A stretch of DNA of 64,000 bases from Apophysomyces variabilis (Eukaryota; Mucoromycota; Mucoromycetes; Mucorales; Mucoraceae): contig MZZL01000391.1 of assembly GCA_002749535.1 (NCBI GenBank), positions 201,061 through 265,060 on the forward strand, read 5' to 3'. Made by a program: the position numbers and the translations under genes. Shown piece by piece: positions 21,522 through 32,104 of this stretch; the stretch's first letter is position 1, and each line of letters opens with the position of its first letter. The notes below the pieces were generated by a model that was not told where the DNA came from, did not search any database, and saw only the letters and a list, made by a program, of their open reading frames with translations.

Positions 21522-23146
21522 ATGTCTTTTACGGATCAGTCCCGGCCAATTGTTGAGACACGTAGCACAAGCAGCGGAAAGCTCACACCAGCTTTCATAG
21601 AGAGTTCTACGATGGAAGCCGCTCATGGCAAGCGAACAGGGTGGTCATGGTTGTTCATGCATACACCATGGCATTCCCGTAGGGCCATGGCAAGTTATTC
21701 TTTGGGCTTACTAAGAAGAACACTCATTCTTGTTGTCATGGTCGCCGTCCTCATGGCTATTGGTTTCGGACTACAATACACGGAAGGCTTGCCCCGTTCA
21801 GAGGACTTTTCGAACCTGCACTTTGATTGGAAAATTGATCCTGGAAGCTACCTCACACCTTTCAATTCCTCTTTTCGTTACAACGTTTTGTTGGACGGTC
21901 ATTCTCATTCGACTTACAGTGACGGAAAGATGAATGTCCGCCAACTCTTGGAATGGCATATCGGTAAACTTCACTAAAAGAAGAAGTTTAGAAAAAAAAA
22001 AGGGAAAACAGTGTGGATGCCTATTACTTTGCTGACAGTACTGACTTTGTTACAGCCAATGGATACAATGCAGTGATCGTTAGGCAAGGCCCTTTTTCCT
22101 TTAGACAGAAGAAGTGATTCTGGTCGTGGATACTTACTAAAAGTTTTCGTACAGTGACCATAATACTGTAGCTGGTGGGCTGGCTGCAGAGAAATTGGCC
22201 TTAAAAGAGTATAAAGACAGGATTGTGGTTATTCCAGGAATGGAATATACGTAAGTAAAAGAACAAGTAAAACGAAACAATTAGGGTTGATTTTATTAGC
22301 CTTTATTGAAAGATGAAAGTGCGAAAATGACTATAGGTGTTGTAGAATACATATGAATTTCATAGACATTAACGAGACGGTACCCGTTGGTCCTCCAGTA
22401 CCGACAAACGATCAACTGAAAGAGGCCATTCGACGTGTCCACCAATTGGGTGGTCTAGTCATTGTCAATCATATCCCGTGGAGTAATACAACAGGTTTTT
22501 TTTCTGCTTTATTCAAAGCTCGCTATTTCTCTAGTTGCCCTATTAAACTTTCAAGTTAGAGACCTATTATCAACAACCACGGTTACCCAATCATCCCTCT
22601 GTTGCCGAGCTAATTGAATGGGGTGTGGATGGTTTTGAAATCATCAACCAGGACGTTTTTGATTTTAACACCTATCAAGTGTCTGGGCAGCATAACATGA
22701 TCCAGATGACGGGCACTGACGTCCACCATCCGTCTGTTGGGGCCAATGTATGGTTAACCATCCAGGCTGGTAATATGACCCGTCAATCGATCATGGAAGA
22801 GATCCGGTCGAGACGGACTTCCTTCCTATTTGACCCAGCTGGTACTCGCCCGCGGGTCTATGTTGATCCACCCAGCAGTTATAACATGCTCCAACCGTTG
22901 ACCAATCTGGCATCCTACTTCGGCATGTTTTTCACCGATATCACTGGCATGTACAGTTTCCAAGGGACGTTTTGTCATCCGAAGAAGTTATTGATTCATC
23001 GCGATATCATTGGATGGTTTGTTTTTTGGAACATCATTGGGCTGACGGTACTGGAGATTGTCCGAGGTCTACTTCTTCTTGGATGGGAACATTTTTACGA
23101 TTGGTGGAAAGCAAGAAAATGTCGCTGTAATCCTTCTATTATATAG
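21522..23146 (+). CDS. Membrane-anchored PHP-domain metal-dependent phosphoesterase
   Basis: Five exons (21,522-21,963, 22,056-22,083, 22,155-22,250, 22,337-22,494, 22,560-23,146) give 436 residues. A transmembrane segment (about residues 67-86, LILVVMVAVLMAIGFGL) precedes a PHP domain: DGHSHSTYSDGK (motif I), NGYNAVIVSDHNT (motif II), IVVIPGMEYT (motif III Glu) and GTDVHHPS near the end. These His, Asp and Glu residues bind the metal cluster in PHP enzymes such as histidinol phosphatase. Two further hydrophobic stretches lie near the C-terminus. The substrate is unknown. Intron 2 begins with GC instead of GT (V-S-D-H-N is restored only with GTTAG/gcaagg). I chose the ATG at 21,522; the frame is open upstream to 21,312, with other ATGs at about 21,360 and 21,438. 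Confidence 0.85.
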
Positions 23147-23762
23147 TATGGCCGCTAATAAACTGAAGCAAAAGTGACTCCTTCTTTTTTCTTTCTCGGT
23201 GCTTACTTCGGCAAGTGTAGGACGTGGAAAAGTGTTTCCTATCCCACAATGCAGTAACAGTAGACTGCATTAAGAGTACACAAGCGACGTAATCTGTGTC
23301 ATGGACAAGTAAAACAGAACTGGAAATAGTTATATACAGACCTTTCAGCAGGTATGGTAAATAAACTTTCTTTAGTGAACCCGTTTTTATACGAAAACGA
23401 TTGGTTATGGCATAATGGGATCAAGTTCAATGCCATTGTCTATTCGGAACCATGTATTTTTTCAATTTCCGCCGGATCCTTCGGACCTGCCTGTAATGTC
23501 CGGCGGTGCAGGAGGGGTGCCCTCAGAAAGGGGGAGAGATCATGGTCATGGCTTGCAACACTGAGGGGAACGGGGGAAATGCGTGCGGGCGGTGTCTGGT
23601 ATTTGGTGAGTCAGTGACCTTGTATTAGTTTCTTTCTTCCCTATATATTGAACAAGTGAGTATGCATAAAAGTCGATGGATGGATGGATGGATGGTGCGC
23701 GAAATGAACGTGAACAAGGAGATTAATCATTTATATATCTTTTTTCTTGTGCCTCGATTAGT
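23147..23762. other. Spacer with TGGA microsatellite upstream of RPS2
   Basis: About 600 bp. A (TGGA)n/(GATG)n tract lies at 23,674-23,695. The region must hold the promoter of the ribosomal protein gene. No gene seen. Confidence 0.6.
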
Positions 23763-24827
23763 ATGGCTGACTCTGCTCCGGCCGGTACTCGTGGTAAGAG
23801 CCACACCATGCGACAGCCTGCCCACACTTTGCCATGCATAACTAAACCTTTCTCGACACCTTGTCATTAGGACGTGGTGGTTTTGGACGTGGTCGCGGTC
23901 GTGGCGGTCGTGGACGTGGTGCCCGTCGTGGACGTGAAGAAAAGAACGAATGGTAATGACAACTGACACCGAGACCGTCAATATACGAAGAAGCGAAAAG
24001 AGAGAGAAAGACAAAAGAGAAGAGAGGGAGGGGGCTTATTGCGTTGTTTGCAAGCTATTGTCGACATCGAACCACGAGCATGTCGGTTGCAACCGAGAAG
24101 TGAAAGAGGAACAGGGGGATGATAGAGAGAGAATTATCTTTTGCTTATCGTATATTTTCCTTTGCATAGGGTCCCCATGACCAAGCTCGGCCGTCTTGTC
24201 AAGGCTGGCAAGATCAAGTCTATCGAGGAGATCTACTTGTTCTCGTTACCCATCAAGGAGTACCAAATCGTTGACTATTTCTTGCCTAAGCTGAAGGATG
24301 AGGTCATGAAGATCATGCCTGTCCAGAAGCAGACCCGTGCTGGTCAGCGTACCCGTTTCAAGGCTTTCGTTGTCATTGGTGACTACGATGGTCACGTTGG
24401 TTTGGGTGTCAAGTGCTCCAAGGAAGTGGCCACTGCCATCCGTGGTGCCATCATCTTGGCCAAGCTTGCTATTATCCCCGTTCGTCGCGGTTACTGGGGT
24501 TCTGCTCTTGGTGATCCCCACACTGTGCCTACCAAGGTCACCGGTAAGTGTGGTTCCACTCTCTGCCGTCTTGTGCCTGCTCCCCGTGGTACTGGCCTTG
24601 TCGCTGCTCCTACTTCCAAGAAGGTCCTTCAGCTCGCTGGTATTGCTGATTGTTACACCTCCTCGCGTGGTTGTACCCGTACCTTGGGTAACTTTGTCAA
24701 GGCTACCTTCGCTGCCATTGGTAACACCTATGGTTTCTTGACCCCCGATCTCTGGACCGAGACTGAGTTCACCAAGGCTCCTTACCAAGAATTCACTGAC
24801 TTCCTCTCCCAGAAGCAGAGAAAGTAG
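23763..24827 (+). CDS. RPS2: 40S ribosomal protein S2 (uS5)
   Basis: Component of the small ribosomal subunit that shapes the mRNA entry and decoding area. Three exons (23,763-23,793, 23,871-23,952, 24,170-24,827) give 256 residues, the usual eukaryotic length. After a short start ([11 protein letters not shown]) comes the Gly/Arg-rich stretch [16 protein letters not shown], a target of arginine methylation in this family, then the S5 core ([20 protein letters not shown]) and C-terminal fold ([14 protein letters not shown]). Codon use is strongly biased to C-ending codons, as expected for a highly expressed gene. The second intron is about 217 nt, much longer than most introns here. Confidence 0.97.
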
Positions 24828-25549
24828 ACAATTCAACTGTATTAACCATATATAAACTTGTCGACTTTCGAATTCCGTCCATATGTTTCTTAGTATTATC
24901 GTGCTTTATGCAGCGCAATGTATGCCATTTTGCGTATAACAAAATATAAGTTTGCTAGATTTCTCTGGTTTTGCTATTTGCAAAAATAATTACACGATTT
25001 TCCTACAGGACAACCACCATCGTGCGCTTTTCGCTTTTGCTTTGGTCAGAGGAAGACATTGTAAGCTAATGAAAAAGCATACTATATCAAATACATGCTG
25101 CTGTGAGACATTTATCTGTTCTCCAAGAACAGTATCTGACTCCCATTTTGCTAATAATTGGACACAGAATGCTTGTTTTGAAATCTCTTTTGACATAGTC
25201 AATCCACATTCCACAATGACAAGTATATCTAGATGCATGATCATACGTTGAGCCTTGCTAACGGCTCGTTGAAATGTTGCAAAATCTACATGGCTCACTG
25301 TCGTTGCAGGTCGTCGCAGGTCGTCGCATACCTCTCTCATCTTGTTCCATCAAAGTGCAATTGCTCGTGAGCAAATTGCTAGATAGACAAACATCGGCCA
25401 TCGTAATTCTATCTCAAGCAAGCTTTTTCTTTCTTTTGCTAACTTTATCTCAAATCGAAGTAGAGATATCCCTAGGAATCTGAACAATACCATGGGAAGA
25501 AACGGTGTCATTTTCGTTTAAAGCAAGTTTTTTTATTTTCACGACGCAT
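24828..25549. other. Spacer between convergent ribosomal protein genes
   Basis: About 720 bp between the 3' ends of RPS2 and RPL12. A short direct repeat (GGTCGTCGCA twice) lies at about 25,308-25,327. I see no gene or structured RNA. Confidence 0.6.
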
Positions 25550-26260
25550 TTATTTCTCCTAGAAATCGAAAACAAAAAACATGTCAGATATTTTGCTGTA
25601 ACCTTTCTCAAGCTCAGACTTACGGGAATCTCAACTTCACCAGCATCAATAGCATCGCAAAGATCCTTGGGGCTCTGACCGTCGACAGTGCAACCAACAG
25701 AGTTGGCAGTACCAAGAATCTCCTTGACAGTACCCTTGAGTTCACGAGCATAAGACTTGAAGCGCATGGTACGAGCGATCTCAATAACATCATCAAGAGA
25801 GATGTTGCCACTGTGCTTGACTAAACGAAACGTTTCAGCATGGTTTTTTTTCTTCGTCCGTTTCCTTAATTTAAGTACTTACTGTTCTTCTCCTTCTTGC
25901 GATCTCTTGGGGGCTCCTTCAAAGCCTTGATGACCAAAGAAGAGGCCGAAGGAACAACGGAAACTTGGGCCTGACGGTTCTGGATGGTCAACTGGACAGT
26001 CACGCGAAGACCCTTCCAGTCCTTGGTACCCTTGGCGATGTCTTCACCGACCTTCTTGGGGGAAAGACCCAAGGGACCAATCTTAGGTGCAAGAGCACTG
26101 GATGCACCCACTTCGCCACCTGTTATAATTGTACATCAAATTGGGGTATTTTTAGTTTGGGAATGCAGACGATACAATTTCAGTTTGGAAAGGACGAATC
26201 TTTACCAGTGGCGCGAAGGTAGATGATCTTCACCTCATTAGGGTCAAACTTGGGAGGCAT
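25550..26260 (-). CDS. RPL12: 60S ribosomal protein L12 (uL11)
   Basis: Builds the stalk base of the large subunit, where translation GTPases dock. Four exons (26,260-26,206, 26,119-25,883, 25,820-25,624, 25,558-25,550) give 165 residues, exactly the usual length. It starts [20 protein letters not shown], continues [20 protein letters not shown] (the conserved loop that binds 28S rRNA) and [15 protein letters not shown], and ends EVEIPEK. The last exon holds only two codons and the stop. The terminus of Fanzor transposon B lies about 240 bp upstream of the ATG, so the transposon now forms the outer part of the promoter region. Confidence 0.97.
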
Positions 26261-26499
26261 CTGATTTCATTATTTCAACGATGAATATACAAATGAGTCC
26301 TCTTGTCTCTTGTTTCTTCGAATGGATGGATGCAGATACACATACCTTTGGATTTGAAAAGGAGGGAACACGCGATGCTCGTTGGTCGATCCACAAAATG
26401 CGGTTCGGGATTGCTGAAGGCCGGCGGAAATTCAAATACCAAATACTCAGCCCCACATTTCTGACGACTGCTGGGCAAAAGGGAACATCATGCAAAATA

Positions 26500-26550
26500 C
26501 TGGTTTATTCAAAAGTCTTTGAAGATTTCATCCAAAATTGTTTGAAGATT
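26500..26550 (+). repeat. Right terminal inverted repeat, copy B
   Basis: CTGGTTTATTCAAAAG then TTTGAAGATTTCATCC and AAAATTGTTTGAAG. It is the inverted partner of 31,876-31,925 and matches the right end of copy A. Confidence 0.75.
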
Positions 26551-26706
26551 TAGAGATAAAAGTTATAAAGCATTTGCCAGTAATTGTTGGTGAGTATCCT
26601 CTGTTAAACGTGATAGTGAGCTTACCAATGTGATCACCTGCAAAAGATAAACGTTAGCAAAACAATCCTAACTAGAAAAATTGACTAATACACTTACCGT
26701 AAAAAC

Positions 26707-29350
26707 CTAAAAGTCCCCAGAGGGATCAACCGTATTCGTAACGGCAGTATATTGATCTAATGAGGGCCGGGCAAACTCTCTTGCTCTTCCTTGCCCAGAC
26801 CAAATTGACTCCACAATAACGAATAAATTTTTACTGGCCAAGACGTCTCGGTCCCATAACATCTTACAGTTTTTGCATACCAAGATGCTATGGTGAGAAA
26901 CGCAATCGGCTGTGGTAAGCTTTTGCAGGGACCTGCATCTGCAGCTATGGCACACCTAAACGACGTTTGTGAGCATTACATTACTATCAATCGCTCCAAC
27001 TTACTTGCGAAGAAAGGTATTCATCTATCGTGAGCACCAATAATTCTTCGCGCTTTTCCCTCCGTTTCGACGATCTCCATAGGATATTCACAACTCCCTA
27101 TCGGTGTCCTTTGTAGTTGCATCGATTGTTGAACATCCCGTCCCCAAATACAATGAGTGACACTTTCTTTCAGCAGTGGATTTCTTTTGCCTCCAGTGAG
27201 GTAAACGCTTGGTTTCGTTAAGCGTACTGCGTTCGGCAGATGTATTTGGCTGGGGAAGGCTATCAATTAGCTTTTAATTACTGCAGGTAACGAACTGTCG
27301 TGCAGATAAATACTAACCTTGGTGTAACGGATTGCCAACTTCTGAATCTTTATTGACCTGCTTCTTTCGATTTTTTCGCTTCCTTTTCCGGGCTTTTCTG
27401 TTCGATCTCGTCCGTTTCCGTCTGCTACAGTTGTACTTTTTATTACCAAATCCTAGTATATTGATCATTTCCTCTCTTGCTCTTTGCACGCCTTGATATC
27501 CTCGAAATCGAGCTTCAGCTCGATGCGGACCATAAAACTGGAAAAGCACGCCCATATTGCCGAATATAGATCTTAGATAACCGTCGTAGGCTTCGATATG
27601 CGCTGTTTTTCCAGACTCCAATGAGGTTTCAATGTCCTGTATACCTTGCTGCTTTTTTTCCTTCTCCATTTTATTCTGTCTATTCGGTGAACCGGTATAC
27701 ACATAGTATTCTTTGGTTGAGCATCTCCTTATTTCATGAGGTCCTGATCCACAGCCATAAGAAACAGTAACTTTATTGATGCCCGGCTCAATCGCACATG
27801 GTGCAAAATTGTCATAGATATGGCTACCGTCAATGTGTTCAACAGAAAGGCTGACGTCCCTGACCACTGACTCTGTCTTTCGTGCGCAAGCGAACTGGAA
27901 GTCAAGCGCGTAGCCATCGGTGAAGATAACATTTTTGAAAGCGATTCGTCCACTGTTACCGAAATTTTGAAGCTGCTCCAGACTAACGGATATTCTTGAG
28001 AAATTTAGCTACAAATAATCATAGTATATACCTGTCAAATCCCAGCTTGTGGAAATCAAAAACTTGATAAAACTGGGCAAGCTGGTCCTCATAGTCTTTT
28101 CGATGACTGATGTTCGTTAACTGTTGAAGTGTCCTGGAATTAACGCAGATAAATCTCCAATGAGTTGAAGGAGACGGAGACAGAGAAAACAATCGCGGTA
28201 GATCCTTAAAACTATCTTTTGCCTTTTCGGCTTCTTGGGTTTTTGGCGCGTTTTGTTTTTGTTTGGCTTTTTCATGTTCTTGATTGTATTCGGTGAGTAT
28301 ATATACAAATACTGGAATGTAGCTGCCTGGAGAAACGGATAGTTTTTCCGCATTTGTTTGCCATTCGGGCATTAGTGTCGTAAACTCGCCACAAATAGTT
28401 TCTACAGCCTGATCAAAGTCCGAGACGGCAAGTTCATCTCCGAAAGGCCAGTGAAGATCACCTCTAGCAAGGAGTTCATAAATATAGTCTCTTTCAATGG
28501 CTTTTGCATATTTTTGGGATAAGCCCTATACATATGTAGTTAGTTGAGAGCTATGGACTATGTATGCTTTCATTTTACAGGCATTAGCTTTGTAAGCCGT
28601 CTCAAGATATAAACCTTTAGGCGGCTTTCAAAGTTTTCAGCGACATTGTTGGAATACATGGTGGCCAACGTGACACAGGCCGCGAAAAGGGCATCACTGT
28701 AACCCGAAATATTCCTAACAGGATAAAGAGCATTTGGATGGTTATCCAAGAAAGCTCTCCTGTGATCACGTAGGTCTTGAGGAAAATTGGGGTTGTTGTT
28801 GCTAATATTGATGCCCATGATAAGCGGGCACGCCGAATACCAGAAGTTTTGAGTATTACTATAAGAAGGCACCGGCCTCTCACAGTTCGCAATAATGTAC
28901 GAGTTGACAAGTAGCTGAGAACGGAAGATAACTTCCCTAAGGAAGGCCGATGATCGAACGCTATTCTCCTGGAAAATCTCTCGAAATTCTGGACGCAGCA
29001 CAGATGAAGCTGGTAACTTTCGAGTAAAAGTTTCGTAATGATTGTCATTTAGTTTCTCCGCAATAACGCTCTTTTTCGTTTTGGAGGGTTTCCTGCAATT
29101 CTTAGAAGAAGATTTCGAATGATCGATACCGCCGCAGCTCTGGCATGGTTTGTTGAATTTATTTGGATTCGATGTCTCCTCCGCTTTAAGTTGTCTTCCA
29201 CGTTTTTTTTGCCTCTGAAACCTCTGCCTCCTCTGTAGCATTCAATTTTCTCTTTAGTCCAACTTACACAGGAAGAGACGTTATCAGAGACACCTTGCGG
29301 ATTAAAAACTGTATTAGCTTACCAGGTTTCTTTCCATGGCGCGCGTTCAA
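26707..29350 (-). pseudogene. Fanzor RNA-guided nuclease gene, copy B (one shared frame break, C-terminus intact)
   Basis: Same exon plan as copy A in reverse. From N to C: zinc knuckle PCQSCGGIDHSKSSSKNC (about 29,160-29,100), middle region, RuvC-I AIEPGIN (about 27,796-27,776), basic linker (RRKRTRSNRKARKRKRK), LTIDEYLSSQ, zinc ribbon CHSC...CKNC, and WDRDVLASKNLFVIVESIW. Unlike copy A it keeps the Asn after LASK and the family's C-terminal pattern (IWSGQGRAREFARP), ending NTVDPSGDF. It lacks one Phe codon after INKV that copy A has. The TGA at 27,090-27,088 interrupts the frame before ILWRSSKRREK exactly as in copy A. A 35-nt intron could in principle bypass it, but that is shorter than other introns here and would remove conserved sequence. 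Of the two, this copy is closest to a functional protein. Confidence 0.82.
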
Positions 29351-31875
29351 TGGACATGCTTTGTATCGTTTATTTGGATGGCTACTCAGGCCGCAGTCTT
29401 TGCAAAAGGCTGAACATGATATGTGTGAAATGATAAATAAAGGCTACTGATCAAGAGTAACTTGTCCCCTCTGTAAGACTCACCTTCTTCTTGTTTTAAT
29501 CGTTCTGCTTCTTGTTGGAAATATTTTCTGATTTTGCAAAGGCAGACGATATCTTGCCAGTTTCATTCATCGGAACGCGGAATCAAAGCTGTCAGTTTTG
29601 AGCAGCACCACTCAAAAACGGCTTGAAGCATGATGAGAGAAGACAGTGCAAAAGATATGTGATAGAATGTTCTTGCTACTTCTGTTGTCTCTTTTAAGGT
29701 ACGACGGTAATCCGAAACCGTCACATGCGTAATTGGACAACTTTTGCTCTTCACGTATTAATGACGGTGTATCCAGACTATATATTCGTCGTCTTTACGT
29801 GGAAACAACATTTTCCATTATGCCATTCGATGATCTATTCCTCGACATTCATAAATAAGACCTTTGAAAGTTTAAGACTGATTTTTTCATTTTCTAACAA
29901 AAGAAAATTCTATTAAATCTTTTAAGCTAGTAGGTTGGACAACTTTTATTAAACAGAGAGGCATCATGCTTGAAACAAGAATGTCAAATTAAACTTCAGG
30001 GTCTACGCTGCGCTACTAAATCAAGGTTAACAACACCATACAAGCCCCGATAAACAGGACTTTTAAGATGTGTAGGCCTAACTGGTTTTCCGAAATTGTA
30101 AGTTACAAGCCGATATCACATACTTGACAGGTGAGTCGTGCCAAATGTCGCGTATGTTTAAATCGTACAGTATACTGCTATATTCTACGATACTCATATT
30201 TCTGTCAAAGAAAATTACAATATCTAATTCTGAAATGTATACAAAGACACTTGTAGGTCAAGGAGATAAGCCTTTATGACAAACCTTTGTTTGTGGCCTC
30301 CTCTACTATTTGAAGCTTTTCTGTTTTCCTTAAATCATGCAAAGAGCAAAGGTGAATAGACTAATAAACTGATGGAAACAAAAAGGGTCAATAGGAGGTT
30401 TATTGAACCGTGTAATACGGAATCAGTCATTGATGATAACCACTGAAGGAAAAACCAAGGGAAAGTGGACGTAAGAAAGAGAGGGAGTATAATATTTGTG
30501 CTTGTCAAAATAAGTGTCTTCCCTGGCTGGATCCGAACTAGGTTTTGCATTTAATTTTTTGTTTCGCACCCGGTTCACGCGAACCTATGATCTGGATTCT
30601 ACAACTTTGCCAAATTTCGTCCATTACACAAGCGGTGAGGATGGATTCAAATAAAATCTATATAATCATTAAACCTAGAGAAAGAGAATAGGAAGGTGCG
30701 GTATGTGATACCTCGTGTCGTCAACAATTGCTTAACTGTCAAAGAGAAGGGAGCGATCATTTGACGGCCACTGTCAGTAAGGTCTCATTTACCTGATTTA
30801 CGAGGATGGACCAGTGTGTATGAGATCAATGAATTGATCTAGAGATGATACAGGTACAACGTGTAATTCGTGGTCATCGTCCGCTCAAAGAAGGGCCATT
30901 GATACTATTCTTTATACACTCATTGTTAACTTTACCACTAAAATATGAATTCATCGTTGTTTCCATTAGAAAGGACGATCAAACTTTCCTTGATATGCAT
31001 TCTGGATCCCACTTTATAAACAAAAACATGATCATTTGTAGTGGAATTTTTTAAGTCTTTCATTTTCTAATTTTCTGTCACATTGTTGTAATGACTGATT
31101 ACGCCATAAATAGCGGTTCTAAATAGGAAGTGCTACTCTCATTTGTTGAACACAGCGGGGCAGCTATGGATGAGACCTCACGTATTGAGGAAGCTGATAT
31201 GATAGAATAAACAAAAGTTCCGTGATCATTTTGTTCGTGAGAGAATTTACAAGATATTGAGAACAAGGGTCAGACGGTTGGGGAACCATGGCTTGTTTTA
31301 AATAATCACGTAAGCCTCCATGAGATGTGTTATAGAATTAACCGAAAGTAGAAAGTAGAAGTAGAATTGACAGCCAGCTATTTAATTAGTCTGCGCTTAG
31401 AAGAATAAAGAACTCTTTTTCAGCTGTATCCATTCTGACCCTGGAATTGTAGCCCTATTATCCTCTACTACGATCCTAATCTAGTAGTCAATAAACAGTA
31501 TTTCTCGACGTAATACTCAGTAATTCAAACTATTTACGTTGAAAACTACTACTGACTTTGTTTTGTTATTGTAATTGATATATTTGGTAAGGTTCAACCT
31601 TTACTTACTGTCTTTCCATACATCATACAGACATCTGGCGTTTTGCATTACACAAACACCATCGGCTACACTGTTTTTGGTGATATTTTCCAGTATCCTC
31701 AACTGTTTTAATCACTGGGTCGTTTAGAATTACCTTCTAATTAGTAGGATGGTTATCCATGACTTTGGGATGTAGTTGCACTTACCTCTGAACGAGCACA
31801 CGCTTTTGATTCAAAATCTCGTATTGCGAATTTTCATTGTTTGTTTAGATGATTCTTCAAAATTTGACTCTTCGA
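29351..31875. other. Non-coding left arm of element copy B
   Basis: Mirror image of 3,196-5,730, with the small upstream zinc-knuckle exon (CKDCGLSSHPN) at about 29,420-29,330. No transposase or other recognisable gene. Confidence 0.5.
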
Positions 31876-31925
31876 TACTTCAAACAATTTTGGGTGGAAT
31901 CTTCAAAAACTTTTGAAAAAACCAA
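31876..31925 (-). repeat. Left terminal inverted repeat, copy B
   Basis: Read on the minus strand it starts TTGGTTTTTTCAAAAG and continues TTTTTGAAGATTCCACCC. Matches the left terminal repeat of copy A. Confidence 0.75.
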
Positions 31926-32104
31926 TAGTTGCACCACCAGAAAAAAAAGGGGGATCATAAAATTATGCATTGGATGCTAAAACTATAAGCTTACTGTTTA
32001 CTGTTTATTGGCAGGAAAAAAATGAAAAGAAGTGCTATGCTGTACAATACACGTTGAGATAACGTTTACACGAACAAAAAAAAAATGATGAATGGAATAA
32101 TGCA

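Larger units (their letters stand above)
26500..31925 (-). mobile_element. Fanzor transposon, copy B
   Basis: Inverted copy of the element at 3,148-8,575, of nearly the same length. Its body is almost identical: several long protein-level stretches, including 223 residues of the Fanzor N-terminal exon, do not differ at all. The outermost 150-180 bp at the left terminus (31,750-31,925) is only about 80 percent identical to copy A, and the right end is about 94 percent identical. The terminal repeats read CTGGTTTATTCAAAAG at 26,500 and, on the other strand, TTGGTTTTTTCAAAAG at 31,925. TA lies outside each end (26,498-26,499 and 31,926-31,927). Confidence 0.88.

Noticed and set aside
24246..24836. 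196-residue minus-strand ORF across RPS2
   Set aside because: Shadow of the strongly biased RPS2 codons on the other strand; no domain.
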